This document shows, one piece after another, positions 43,222-53,612 of a DNA stretch of 64,000 nt (positions are counted from its first letter, which is position 1; each line of letters begins with the position of its first letter). A model generated the notes under the pieces. The model was given only the letters and a program-made list of their open reading frames with translations. It made no database searches and had not been told where the DNA came from. Position numbers and translations under genes: made by a program. The stretch is from Notolepis coatsorum (lineage: Eukaryota; Chordata; Actinopteri; Aulopiformes; Paralepididae): the NCBI GenBank assembly GCA_963971535.1, contig OZ020587.1, positions 164,093,140 through 164,157,139 on the forward strand. The letters are read 5' to 3'.

Positions 43222-43620
43222 CACTAGGATTCGCCTGTTTGAATCCAGCTCCCGGCGTTGCTATCAGCTTGGCTGTCCTCTCGCACTGATACAATTGGCT
43301 GTATCAGGGGGTGGGAAGCTGAAGGGTGGGTCCTGGGCATTGTGGACAGCGACCCCTACAGTTCGGTCGGGGCGCCTGCTCAGCGAGGGTTGGATCTGAG
43401 GAGAGATAGTGTGGCCTCCCACACGCTACACTCTCCCCGGTGAGAACCTGCGCGGCCAGGTTGGCCTGCCCCAGGCTGCACATGCGTCGGAGGAAAGCAT
43501 GTGACAGTCTCCGGTCTCCCGGACCAACAGTAGGGGAAAGTATGCAACAACCAGGAAGGGTGGGATGGGAGAAAAATCGGGAAAAAGGAGGGGAATAAAG
43601 ATAATAAAAAAAAAAAAAAA
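43222..43620 (+). mobile_element. SINE (family X) in DIRS-like gag, 15 bp target duplication
   Basis: Perfect duplications AAGGAGCCACATTCT flank it at 43207-43221 and 43621-43635. The insert lacks most of the tRNA head, keeps box B-like GTTTGAATCCAGC, the family X body (GGACAGCGACCCCTACAG) and a long A tail. The insert plus one duplication is 414 bp, a multiple of three, but it introduces stops. Confidence 0.93.
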
Positions 43621-43635
43621 AAGGAGCCACATTCT

Positions 43636-44198
43636 GATGTGGCTGATAGCAGGGCATCCCGCCGCCGAGTCGGAGGTTCTAACCCAACATCTGCGGACGA
43701 GGAAGCCCAAGGAGACATCTCACCCCCCTCCAGTGTTACCTGGACAGGCGGGGGACATGTCTCCACCGGGCCTTCAAACAAGAACCCGTCCGCCTCTATC
43801 ATGTAGTCCTCTGTTTCCATCGGGCATGTAGAGACAGACGCATCCTCATCCGGCTCCAGCAACTCACCAAAACCAGGCCGTTCGCGTCTGCAAGCCACCA
43901 TCTTGCGACGGGAGCGAGCTGACGCAAAAAGTTTGCGTCTCAAATCCCCCTCAACCAAAGGCGCCGGCCGCCCAACAACGGACGACTCCCCGGAAGCGGA
44001 GGAACCAGAGCCGGAACCAGGCCATCGCACAGGAGACGGCACTGGCGCACCAGCTCCTTGGAGAGGCAAACTACCCATCGGACGCCTACCGGGCGTGGCC
44101 GCCGACCACGAGAGAGGCCTCAGCCCCGCTCCAGGACGCACGACAGAGGCGGCGATGGAGAACCGCTGGTGAAGAGCGCGACCCTCCGAAGTAGACAT
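43636..44198 (-). pseudogene. DIRS-like Gag, N-terminal part
   Basis: It starts MSTSEGRALHQRFS at 44198; an earlier in-frame Met at 44246 lies in lower-quality sequence. The stretch has basic and Ser/Pro-rich parts and an acidic patch (about residues 95-125), then runs into the SINE. It continues in the same frame at 43206. Confidence 0.6.
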
Positions 44199-44441
44199 TA
44201 TGACTTCGTTTTTTTCTTTTGAATATATGAGAGAAGAAAAAAACAAGAAAAAATGTAAACACGTCTCAACTTTCTTCAGCTAACAACCTCGTCATGTGTG
44301 GGATCTACCGAAGGCACTTCCTTGTGGTGAAAGTGAAGAAGGAGGCGAGTAGGTGACCACACACCTGCTTATGAAGGTAAGCGGATAGGGGTGTGGCCAG
44401 ACGAATGTTGGGATGTAAAGGTACATTGTGGAATTTTTTAT

Positions 44442-46476
44442 TCTGAGCGCCCTCCAACCGAACAAGGCCACTGGCCATGACAACATCAACCTCCAAATTC
44501 CTCAGAGACTCAGCAGCCGCCATCACCCCAGTCATCACACACATAATAAACCTCTCCATAAAACAGGGACACGTCCCCAAGGACATCAAAATAGCGAGAG
44601 TAACACCCCTGCACAAAAAGGGCAGCAAATTAGACCCAGGCAACTACCGCCCTGTTTCTATCCTTACATCCATCTCGAAAGTCATGGAAAAAATTGTATA
44701 CGAACAGGTCGAAAAGTACCTTACGGATAAAAATCTAATCTACGAATTCCAATCTGGCTTCAGAACATCCCACTCCACTGACACATGCCTTCTCTATTTG
44801 AACGACCACATCAAGCAAGAGGTGGATGCGGGCAAATACTGCGGCATGGTCATGCTAGACCTACAAAAGGCCTTCGACACTGTCAATCACTCCATTCTGA
44901 TTGACAAGCTAAAAGCAATTGGTTTTGATAGTTTATCAGTGAGCTGGATACAATCCTACCTGGAGGGGAGAGAACAGATGGTGGAGGTAAATGGTACCCT
45001 ACCCCCCCCCCCCCTCACAGTGAACTGTGGTGTTCCACAAGGAAGCATACTAGGACCACTACTGTTCCTAATTTATGCAAATGACATGTCGTCAGCTTGT
45101 GACTGCAACTTGTTCCTGTTTGCGGACGACTCAGCCCTGCTGGTCTCTGACAAGAACAAGTTACAGGTTGAAAAAACCCTCAGCTCGGAACTAGGCAAAA
45201 TCTGCATATGGCTCGCCGACAACAAACTATCATTACACATGGGCAAAACAGAGTCCATTCTCTTCGGTTCAAATAACAAACTCAGCAAAACCGACGGCTT
45301 CTCAGTTACAGTGGGTGACAATATTGTCACAAGGAAAGATGAAATTACCTACCTGGGTTCCATCCTAGAGGCTAATCTTTCCTGTGACAAAATGGCATCC
45401 AATGTAATAAAAAAAGTCAATCAACGAACTCGATTCTTGTACCGGATCTCCTCCCTGGTAAACAAGAATACCCTGAAGACTCTGGCAGGAGCACTCATTC
45501 AAGGGTACTACGACTATGCTTGCACCTCATGGTACCAAAGCACCTCAAAGGCACTAAAAACCAAATTACAAACATCTCAAAACAAACTAGTCAGACTACT
45601 GCTTGACCTGACTCCTAGAACCCACCTCACCCCTGCACACTTTGCCAACCTAGGATGGCTTAGAGTAGACGACAGAGTACAGCAACTTGCAATGGGCCTG
45701 GTCTACAAGATACACTACACGACCAAGGTACCCATGTACATGTCAAAATACTTTCCAAAGGTCAGTGAATACCACGATCACAACACCAGAGGGAGCTCCA
45801 CAAATCATGTAAAACCCAGATTCGGCTCAAACAAGGGACTAAACACGTTTCGCAATTATGCCACAACAATGTGGAACGCCCTACCCAAAGCTGTAAAGGA
45901 ATGTGAATCACTACCCACCTTCAAAAACACTCTCAAAGAACACCTACGGGAGACTGCAATTCAAAACTGGCCCCTACAAATGTCCTAACCCAGTTGTACA
46001 ATAAAGACCAAGCATGGCTTTGTCAGTATTCCAATGTACAGCACCACCCAACCCCACCCCACCTACCCTACCTCCTCCAATGTACAGTTTCTATGTCAAA
46101 TGTATGTCAGTATTCCAATGTACAGTGTCCCCCCCCCCCCACCTCCAATGTACAGCCCCACCCCACCTACCCAACCTCCCCCAATGCACAGTTTCTATGT
46201 CAAATGTATATACACTCTTTTTCTGGATTTTTTTAGTATCACAAACAGTACTGTATTTGAAAATCTGGTATGTCATAAATGTATAGATGTAGCAGTACTG
46301 TCTATCTGTATGTCGTGTGTGTCATATGATGAATTGAAAATGGGGGACCCTGATGAAAACAAGACGAAAGTCTTTCTCAGGTCTGCATCCTCTTAACAAT
46401 TGTATGTATTGAGCTGTACTGTACTGTACCCATTCTGCAATCTGTTAATAAACTTTTCAATCAATCAATCAATCAA
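44442..46476 (+). mobile_element. LINE-A, 5'-truncated insertion in the DIRS-like terminus
   Basis: The insertion interrupts the inverted terminal sequence GGAATTTTTTATTC / GCGCGTGCACG. It holds the C-terminal two thirds of ORF2 and a roughly 490 bp 3' UTR with C-rich tracts, and ends in AATAAACTTTTCAATCAATC repeats. Other copies are at 27938-30432, 56556-57028 and 57137-57842. Confidence 0.9.
44477..45988 (+). CDS. LINE-A ORF2 fragment: reverse transcriptase and C-terminus
   Basis: The ORF has 503 codons without a stop. Reverse-transcriptase blocks are in order: GNYRPVSILTSISKVMEK (about residue 55), LDLQKAFDTVNHSIL (about 127), CGVPQGSILGPLLFLIY (about 183) and LFADDSALL with the catalytic Asp pair (about 213). 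The C-terminus ends with the NTFRNYATTMWNALPKAVKE region. The preceding codons (NKATGHDNIN near 44458) belong in another frame, so there is a one-base frameshift at about 44495, and the Met at 44477 is not the original start. The endonuclease domain is missing. The family is of the L2/jockey kind. Confidence 0.85.
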   Translation: MTTSTSKFLRDSAAAITPVITHIINLSIKQGHVPKDIKIARVTPLHKKGSKLDPGNYRPVSILTSISKVMEKIVYEQVEKYLTDKNLIYEFQSGFRTSHSTDTCLLYLNDHIKQEVDAGKYCGMVMLDLQKAFDTVNHSILIDKLKAIGFDSLSVSWIQSYLEGREQMVEVNGTLPPPPLTVNCGVPQGSILGPLLFLIYANDMSSACDCNLFLFADDSALLVSDKNKLQVEKTLSSELGKICIWLADNKLSLHMGKTESILFGSNNKLSKTDGFSVTVGDNIVTRKDEITYLGSILEANLSCDKMASNVIKKVNQRTRFLYRISSLVNKNTLKTLAGALIQGYYDYACTSWYQSTSKALKTKLQTSQNKLVRLLLDLTPRTHLTPAHFANLGWLRVDDRVQQLAMGLVYKIHYTTKVPMYMSKYFPKVSEYHDHNTRGSSTNHVKPRFGSNKGLNTFRNYATTMWNALPKAVKECESLPTFKNTLKEHLRETAIQNWPLQMS

Positions 46477-46540
46477 TGCGCGTGCACGAAGTGAAGCGCG
46501 TGCAGACTGACGCTGAGCGGAGCCATAATGAAATAGAACC

Positions 46541-46690
46541 CTAACTAACCTTACTGTCATGCACTTCTCCTAATAAACTAACCCTTGTTACTCAGCTGAT
46601 AGAGTTGTACCCTTCCTGATGACCTGTCGTCGAGAACTTGTAAGTCGCTTTGGATAAAAGCGTCAGCTAAATGACTAAATGTAAATGTGA
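46541..46690 (+). mobile_element. SINE 3' fragment (GTAAGTCGCTTTGGATAAAA tail)
   Basis: TGTAAGTCGCTTTGGATAAA and AGCGTCAGCTAAATGAC at 46637-46680 are the common 3' tail of teleost tRNA- or 5S-derived SINEs. The head is weak or absent. Confidence 0.7.
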
Positions 46691-47474
46691 AAGGGTTATC
46701 TGAGGACTCCTCTCTCTTCTCTGTTGGGGCACGGCTGGAACAGAGCAGCTCCTGTCCAGTCAGTGGAGTCTCAAAAATCTCAGAGATGGAACACCTGCTC
46801 CTCAGTTTGAACCCATGCAACGTGGCGGGGAGTCAAGAGAACACAGTGTTTAAGGCATTTTACAGGAAGCTATTTACAGGACAACTGTGTGGACATTAGA
46901 TATTTCACAGGTCAGTGCTTTTATTCGTTAAATATTAGCCACCATGCAGGCTCTATATCAGACAGTGCTCTCATGCAAACCACTGGATCTTGTCAGCCCC
47001 CTTATGGTATTCTAATTCTCAGTGAATATAGCAACGCAATGGTTTGATTAAATAATGTAACTGGAAAGCACTATATATGTTACACTACTGGATATATTCT
47101 ATATAGGGAGGGCTATGATGAAAACATCTCTATTACATTTCTATTTCTACATACTTAATCCTTTTTTTGTTCCAATGTTTTCAAACTACTTCATAACTAC
47201 ATGATTAGCAATCGGGACACATCGTCTAATTACAATCACCTAATAGAATAGGTGATTGATTGATTGGATTTATTCCTTTTAGTTACAGCTTGCTTCCTTT
47301 CTCGAGCTCCGGTGCTCACTTTGGCCACAGGGTGTCGCAAAGGCGCAACAAATGATAAACAAAGCTTTGCATTGTGGGAAACCATTTAAACGCATAGACA
47401 ATAATTAATTCGAAATAGAGCTTGATATATTAGCTTTTTTAATGTATTTATTTACATCAAATAATAATAACGCC
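46691..47474. other. Apparently unique sequence, no gene
   Basis: A 70-codon ORF at 46687-46899 has no recognisable motif and starts inside SINE sequence. A GATT microsatellite lies near 47261-47272. Nothing else supported. Confidence 0.4.
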
Positions 47475-47988
47475 TGTAATGGCAGAATTTCTTCGGAGTT
47501 TCGTTTACCATTTCGTTTTCAGTGCGTGCAGCAAAAAGGTTTCAGACTTGTGTCCAATGGCTAATACAAATCTGTATCCACAGTTATGATGTACACTCAC
47601 GGACTCCAGGATTACGTTTGAAGGTTCTTTACTTTCTTTGGGCAGTCACACAATATACAACATCATTCTTCAACAGGATATAGATCGAATTAGGATCGGT
47701 GGACTACGTTTTGGACTACGGTCAAAAAGTTATGTGCTTCCATACTGCATGGGCACTGTCTCACTACTAACTAGGCACTTCAAGTTCACTGCATATAAAG
47801 ACTCTCGCACATGCGCAGTAACACATCTAACGTACATGTAATGTTAATTCTTAGAAATAATTCGCAACTAAACTATAAACATGGCTTATAGCATACCACA
47901 GCATTACAAGTTAAATTACTGCTCGTTTTCTAAATATATAAAATACAAATATATTCAAAATATAAACTTTCAAGGTTTGGCTCTTACA
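47475..47988 (-). repeat. 3' LTR of BEL/Pao copy 2
   Basis: 514 bp, TGTAATGG to CTTACA on the plus strand. It matches the outer LTR except for a few substitutions and the extra sequence in the latter. Confidence 0.92.
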
Positions 47989-48149
47989 TTACCGGCCTCT
48001 AATTGGAAGACAAGCAGGCTGGCAATTACTCAATAAACAAACTAGAGCCAACGTAAATTTCAAAAATAAAGCATTATCCTATATGCTAATCAAATTCTAG
48101 CGTGAATGTAATGAACGTACAAAGTATACGTAGATCAAAGTTCTTTTGT

Positions 48150-48895
48150 TTAACTGTCCTTCTCATAGATGAGACACAGCTTGTCGACAGGTCTTTCAAG
48201 GGTGTTCGTCTTCGTCTTGACCAGCACACGCCTCACAAGTCCGTTTGCATCGGGAATGATCTGAGCGACTCTTCCCAGCAACCATGAGCTCCGTGGCGCT
48301 GATTCATCCAAGATCATGACGACATCTCCAATTGACAGATTCTTCTTGATCTGGGTCCATCGCTGACGCTCTTGCAACTGGGGAATGAACTCACATCGCT
48401 TCCAGAATAAGTCGGCGAGATATTGTATCTGCTTCCATCTTCTGCGTGCGTATGAATCCTCCTTGCTGAACAGTCCAGGCGGCATGACTGGCTGCTTCTT
48501 CATCAGTAGTAAGTGGTTAGGGGTCAATGCTTCGAGGTCTGAAGGGTCGTCTGTTGTTGTTGTGAGTGGTCTGTCATTTAGTATGTATTCCACTTCACAC
48601 AGCAATGTGTGTAGACACACTCATCACTGACTGTTTGTTCATTCAGCACAGATCTCATTACTTTCCTTACAGATCGGATCTGTCTCTCCCAGACTCCTCC
48701 AAAATGTGAGCCTGCAGGTGGGTTGAAAACCCATTTGATTCCTCTTTGCATCAGTGCATCTTGAATCTTTGCTTGATTCCACTGCTGAATCGACTCTCGC
48801 AGCTCACGCTCAGCGGCTACGAAATTTGTCCCATTGTCTGAGCGCATAATTGCTACTTGTCCTCTCCTGCACAGAAAACGACGGATTGCATTCAC
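48150..48895 (-). pseudogene. BEL/Pao copy 2 integrase core end and DUF5641-type domain
   Basis: 48895-48578 encodes the second catalytic region (RSDNGTNFVAAE) and GGVWERQIRSVRKVM with the catalytic Glu. A two-base expansion (GT) near 48608 shifts the frame into 48620-48150. That frame gives [15 protein letters not shown] and the C-terminal domain [15 protein letters not shown]. The 48.9 kb frameshift separates it from the main ORF. Confidence 0.85.
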
Positions 48896-48926
48896 ACACG
48901 AGTCAGTGTCAAGCGAGTGCCCTACT

Positions 48927-51900
48927 TCAAGGTGTAATGCTCGCGTAGTGAGACAGGTAAACAGGACGCCATATCTCTTCAGTGCTGCGGCCCTGCTTCA
49001 CGTCAAACGGACCAAAATAATCCACCCCTACGTTAGTGAAAGGGGGCTTGTCAGGTTCTAGCCTGTCTGGAGGCAAGTTTGCCATCTTTTGTCCGAGGGT
49101 CTTGCCTTTGACTTTTCTGCAGACCACACATCTTGACAAGAACTTCCTCACCATTGAGTTCGCTGAGGGGATCCAATACCTTTGACACAAACGTGAGAGC
49201 ATATAGTTTCTTCCACAGTGTCCGATTTTCTCATGAGTGTCTCTCAGAATCAGTGTAGTGACGTGCGAATCCTTTGGGATGATGACCGGATGCTTCACAT
49301 GCTCCGGCATAGCAGATGCACAGAGACGGCCTCCGACCCTCAGAACTCCATCCTGGATCACTGGGTCAAGCTTTGTTAGATGACTGCTCTTCTTCACGTT
49401 GCTTCCTTTCTCCAGCATGAGTACTTCTTCAGGGAAATGCTGGGTTTGAGTGAATCTGATGATCTCCATCTCAGCTCTCGTTAGACATTCAACTGTCAAG
49501 GTGCCCACGTCTGGCATCATCTTGTTGTCGTTCTGGTTGTCATTTCTTGTTTGACGATCGGGATCTGTTTGTAGATCTGTCTTCTTCTTCCTACAGCGCT
49601 GTAGCAGCATATCCTTCAGTCGGAGAATCCAGGCGACGGCTCTTTTCAATCTGTACCAGCTGGAATAGTGGTTGATCAGCTTGTTCACAGCGTCTGTGTC
49701 TTCGACTGCGTGTGTAAGGTGTATGTGTCTCACCTCGCTGTCGTCCTCTTCGACCTTCATCTCGGCAGGTCTGTCCGGCCATTGACTCTCTGGTTCTCGA
49801 AGGAAAGCTGGACCATGAAACCAGCTAGGGCTCTCCATGAACTTGGTAGGTGTAATCCCCCTGGAAGCACAGTCGGAAGAGTTGATTGAGGTATTGACAT
49901 ACTTCCATTGGTGCGCCTTCGTTGCATCTCTGATGGTGGCGACACGGTTGGCAACGAAGGTCTTGAAACGCAGTGTTTCATTCTCTATATATCTCAACAC
50001 GGTTGTGCTGTCAGTCCAGAATGTCGAGTCATGAAGGTCCATCTGGAGCTCTCGTCTCAACATCTTGTCAGTGTTCACGGCCACTACCGCTGCTGTCAAT
50101 TCCATTCGTGGAATAGTAGTTTGCTTTGTTGGAGCAACACGGGCTCGTCCCATCATGAAGGCGCAGTGAACCTGTTCATTGCCGCTTGTCAGTCTGAGGT
50201 AGGAGACTGTCCCGTATCCATTTTCAGACGCGTCAGAAAAGTGATGAAGCTGTGCTTCTGCAACAGGTCCGAAGTCCACTGGTCTTACACATCTGGTCAC
50301 ACCCACTTCTGACAGTTGGTGAAGCTCTTGCAGCCATGTTGTCCATTTTTGGGCAAACTTGTTAGGGATTTCGTCGTCCCATGCAAGCCTTTCTTTGCAC
50401 AGCTGCTGCATGAGCATCTTTGCAGGGAGGATTGCTGGGGCAAGGAAACCCAGAGGGTCGTAGATAGAGCTGGTTACTGAAAGGATTCCTCGTCTTGTGA
50501 CGGGTCTGTCTTTAAGATTGATCCTGAACTTGAATGAGTCGGACTCGATGCACCACAACACTCCTAAGACCCTTTCCACAGGGAGAGCATCGTTGGTCAG
50601 ATCCAGGTCTCTCAGTTCGTTTGTTCTTTCGTTGTCTGGGACAGACGCAAGCAGCCTGCGACTGTTACTTGTCCATTTGGTCAGGTGAAAACCTCCGTCG
50701 GCGCACAATGCGGTGAGGTCTGCTCGTAGGGCGATAGCTTGAGTTTCGTTGGAGACCGACTTTAGACAGTCGTCTACATAAAAGTTCTTGAGAACTGTGT
50801 CTACAGCCTCAGGTGGAGCCTTGCTCCTATTCTCTTGTGCTGTCCTCTGTAGAGCAAATGTGGCGCAGCTGGGTGAGGAGGTCGCACCGAAGAGGTGCAC
50901 AACCATCTTGTACTCAGCGATGTCCTGGGTGATGTCTCCCTCGGGCCACCACAGGAAGCGCAAGAGATCGGTGTCTTCATCAGGCACGCGCACTTGGTAG
51001 TACATCTTTTCGATGTCAGCCATCATGGCGACCGGCTCCTGTCTGAAGCGAGTCAACACTCCGACCAGGGTGTTCGTTAGGTCTGGTCCTTGTAGAAGCT
51101 CACTGTTCAATGAGACTCCTTGGTAGCTGGCACCACAGTCAAACACCACACGAATCCTTTTCTTCTGTGGGTGGAAGACTCCATGATGGGGAAGGTACCA
51201 TACTTTTCCATCCTGACGACTTAACAGTCTTGTTGGTACTTTCACTGCATATCCTGCATTAATCATGTCACACATGAAGCTGGTGTACTCTGCATGGAAC
51301 TCAGGATTCCTCTTCAGCTTGGTCTTGAGGTTTAGTGCTCGCTGCATAGCAGCACTTCGATTGTTTGACATTTGGACACTCGCTCTCTTCAGCGGAAGAT
51401 TTATGTAGTAATGTCCATCCACATAGCGTGCAGAGCCTGACACAAAGTCCATGAAACGATGGTCCTCTTGTGACATCTCTAACTTGTCATCACAGTTTCG
51501 TTCGGGAAAGTCATGGTTATATTGCTGGAGAAGAAGCCGTTCTATATCATCAGTCTCGACAGCAATTCTGTTCACTGCAGCACTTGATTGTTCACCGTCA
51601 CGTGCTGTAGTGTCCGTTGGCTCTTCCAGTGGACCATTCAGAATCCACCCAAGAGCAGTTTTGACCGCATATGGTCCGTTTGCTTGGCTGTGGATCACTT
51701 TCCATGGCTCTAGCAGCTTGTGTTCTCTTGTTCCAATGAGAAGCTCCACTTCGGCGTTGATGCGTGGCAACCTGACTTCGTTGAGGTACGGCCATTTGTC
51801 AACATCCTTTTGTTGTGGAACGTTCTTCACGGAGACGGGGATGTTCCTCTGTGTGAACACCTTGGACAGTTCAATGAAGTTATTCTCCTCTAACCCACTA

Positions 51901-53612
51901 ACTTCCAAGTCAGTGAGGATGTAACTCTCCACTCGCTTCTTTGCATTGATGGTGCTTAGCACTAGCTCCGTCTTTCTGCCTTGAATGTTCAATCGCTCTG
52001 CCAGTGTCTCTGTACAAAACGTTGCAGAGCTGCCTGGGTCCATGAATGCATAGACCTCCACAGCTTTGTTGCTTTTCTTGTTCTTTACTCTGACTGGCAC
52101 TATGGCGAGCACGCAGTTGTCTCCGGCCCCAGTGCAGGCACTTAACACTTTGTTTTCCTCTGTACTGGCTTGGGAGGCGGGTTCATCTTCTTTTGAGGCA
52201 ACTTCTGTTGTCTTCTCCTTTGCACCTTTGTCTTGCCTTGCAAAATGTAGCATGCTGGGATGCTTCATGGAACAGTGTTCACATGTCATTTTCTTTTTAC
52301 ACTCCTTGCTAAGGTGGCCTTTCACCAGGCAGCCGAAACAGAAGCAGTTCCTCTTCAGAAACTCCACTCTTTCCTTATGTGGTTTGTCTCTTAGCTTGCG
52401 ACATTCTTCCAGGGTGTGACCTTTCTCACAGAACACACATGGCTTTGTAAAGGCACGGTTGAAGTATGTAGCATCCTTTGATTTTGATGATTCACCTTTT
52501 TCATCATCCACTTGTTTAGCACTGGTAGCGAAGCTGCTTCCCCTTTTAGCTTCTCTTTGATCTTTCTTTCCGTGCTGAGGTTTCTTTGTATCTTTCTTGT
52601 CCGCTGTTGCAGAGTCGAGATCTCCAAAGAGAGGGTCAGATGTGATCTTTGCTTGGCGATCTACGAAGCTCACCAGATCTGTAAACTTGGCTCGCCTCCG
52701 ACGGCGTTCTTGAAGGTCATATGCATGAACTCTCCATCTCTCTCTCATCTTGAATGGCAGCTTAGCAACAACCGCCCTCATGGTCGTCGGATTGTCCATC
52801 TCTTCCATGTAATCGACATCTTCCATAGCGTTGCGACAGCTCACAAGAAACACTGAAAAAGCGCTGAGGGCTTTCCCATCCTCTGACTTTATCAACGGCC
52901 ACTTGCAAGCCTTGTTGATCAAAGAGTCTGCGATCTTCAGCGGGTCTCCGTAACGTTCATGAAGCAGTCTCACTGCCTCTGCATATCCACGCACTGCAGT
53001 CATATGGTGGCAGCTCTTCATGAGGTCCTGTGGTTCCCCTCTTGTGTACTGCTCTAAGAAGTACAGTTTGTCAGCGCTGCTGTCGGCTCGTGCATCAATA
53101 GCATGATTGAAAGCTCTCATGAAGGATCTGAACTCTAATGGTTCTCCACTGAACACTGGCACGTCTCTTTGTGGCAAACGAGAGAGCTCCTGGTTCTTTG
53201 CGAGCATTTCAGCGAGGTCTGTCTGTCGCTGCATGAGCCGATACATTTCTCTAGCACTGTCCATTTGTTGCGGACTGTCATCGTGTAGTTGATGATCATC
53301 ACATTGTTCTGTATCAGGTCTCAGATGAGTATGTTTTTGCTTGGAAGTACTTTTCACTGGAAAAGTGGAAATTTCTTTCTTTTGTGGCTTGGCGGGTTGG
53401 GAGCCACTCGTGCAGCCATACCCAGCTCCAGACTCCGATTTTACCTGGCGCAGCGTAGTCGACACGCGTTTGTTCCTGCTCACATTGCTCCGCTGTTCCT
53501 CACATTCCTGATACACTTTGATCTTTGCATTGGATACTGCTAGAGCTGTATTGATCTCTAACTGTTCCCATTCAGCTTTGAGCTTTGCTTCTTTTTTGTC
53601 TAATGCCTGCAT
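48927..53612 (-). CDS. BEL/Pao copy 2 Gag-Pol main ORF
   Basis: The ORF has 1561 codons. Gag (DUF1759-like) is at about residues 150-300. Three zinc knuckles lie at 392-456 (CVFCEKGHTLEEC first). The protease motif FMDPGSS is at about 523. RT is at about 800-1000 with YVDD at 945. RNase H follows with HFSDAS and FWTDSTT. The integrase HHCC finger (HEKIGHCGRNYMLSRLCQRY, then CVVC) comes next, and the first catalytic Asp is in GVDYFGPF. The ORF ends by a frameshift after RSTEE, about two bases lost. The Met at 53612 directly follows an in-frame TAA; the reading frame continues upstream into 53613-54152, so it is not the natural start. Confidence 0.92.
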   Translation of the reverse strand: MQALDKKEAKLKAEWEQLEINTALAVSNAKIKVYQECEEQRSNVSRNKRVSTTLRQVKSESGAGYGCTSGSQPAKPQKKEISTFPVKSTSKQKHTHLRPDTEQCDDHQLHDDSPQQMDSAREMYRLMQRQTDLAEMLAKNQELSRLPQRDVPVFSGEPLEFRSFMRAFNHAIDARADSSADKLYFLEQYTRGEPQDLMKSCHHMTAVRGYAEAVRLLHERYGDPLKIADSLINKACKWPLIKSEDGKALSAFSVFLVSCRNAMEDVDYMEEMDNPTTMRAVVAKLPFKMRERWRVHAYDLQERRRRRAKFTDLVSFVDRQAKITSDPLFGDLDSATADKKDTKKPQHGKKDQREAKRGSSFATSAKQVDDEKGESSKSKDATYFNRAFTKPCVFCEKGHTLEECRKLRDKPHKERVEFLKRNCFCFGCLVKGHLSKECKKKMTCEHCSMKHPSMLHFARQDKGAKEKTTEVASKEDEPASQASTEENKVLSACTGAGDNCVLAIVPVRVKNKKSNKAVEVYAFMDPGSSATFCTETLAERLNIQGRKTELVLSTINAKKRVESYILTDLEVSGLEENNFIELSKVFTQRNIPVSVKNVPQQKDVDKWPYLNEVRLPRINAEVELLIGTREHKLLEPWKVIHSQANGPYAVKTALGWILNGPLEEPTDTTARDGEQSSAAVNRIAVETDDIERLLLQQYNHDFPERNCDDKLEMSQEDHRFMDFVSGSARYVDGHYYINLPLKRASVQMSNNRSAAMQRALNLKTKLKRNPEFHAEYTSFMCDMINAGYAVKVPTRLLSRQDGKVWYLPHHGVFHPQKKRIRVVFDCGASYQGVSLNSELLQGPDLTNTLVGVLTRFRQEPVAMMADIEKMYYQVRVPDEDTDLLRFLWWPEGDITQDIAEYKMVVHLFGATSSPSCATFALQRTAQENRSKAPPEAVDTVLKNFYVDDCLKSVSNETQAIALRADLTALCADGGFHLTKWTSNSRRLLASVPDNERTNELRDLDLTNDALPVERVLGVLWCIESDSFKFRINLKDRPVTRRGILSVTSSIYDPLGFLAPAILPAKMLMQQLCKERLAWDDEIPNKFAQKWTTWLQELHQLSEVGVTRCVRPVDFGPVAEAQLHHFSDASENGYGTVSYLRLTSGNEQVHCAFMMGRARVAPTKQTTIPRMELTAAVVAVNTDKMLRRELQMDLHDSTFWTDSTTVLRYIENETLRFKTFVANRVATIRDATKAHQWKYVNTSINSSDCASRGITPTKFMESPSWFHGPAFLREPESQWPDRPAEMKVEEDDSEVRHIHLTHAVEDTDAVNKLINHYSSWYRLKRAVAWILRLKDMLLQRCRKKKTDLQTDPDRQTRNDNQNDNKMMPDVGTLTVECLTRAEMEIIRFTQTQHFPEEVLMLEKGSNVKKSSHLTKLDPVIQDGVLRVGGRLCASAMPEHVKHPVIIPKDSHVTTLILRDTHEKIGHCGRNYMLSRLCQRYWIPSANSMVRKFLSRCVVCRKVKGKTLGQKMANLPPDRLEPDKPPFTNVGVDYFGPFDVKQGRSTEEIWRPVYLSHYASITP

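Larger units (their letters stand above)
38969..46540 (-). mobile_element. DIRS-like retrotransposon, gag only, with nested SINE and LINE
   Basis: Inverted end sequences TTCATTATGGCTCCGCTCAG occur at 39271 (plus) and near 46520 (minus). A palindromic block (38969-39267) lies outside the left one. The minus strand carries a Gag-like gene (44198-42136) whose pattern HHLWLEQ...APLSEAGLFGSAL fits DIRS Gag of fishes, as I remember that family. No RT, RNase H or tyrosine recombinase was recognised in the 2.8 kb downstream (42130-39300), so this copy would depend on others. Without the SINE and LINE it is about 5.1 kb. A Helitron or another class with inverted ends is the alternative. Confidence 0.6.

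Noticed and set aside
43206-43443. Plus-strand ORF at 43258-43443 as a small gene
   Set aside because: It lies within the SINE body and matches the same frame in other SINE copies.
47475-48150. Envelope-like gene after BEL/Pao copy 2 pol
   Set aside because: Pol ends about 160 bp from the 3' LTR; there is no space and no ORF with a signal peptide or membrane segment.
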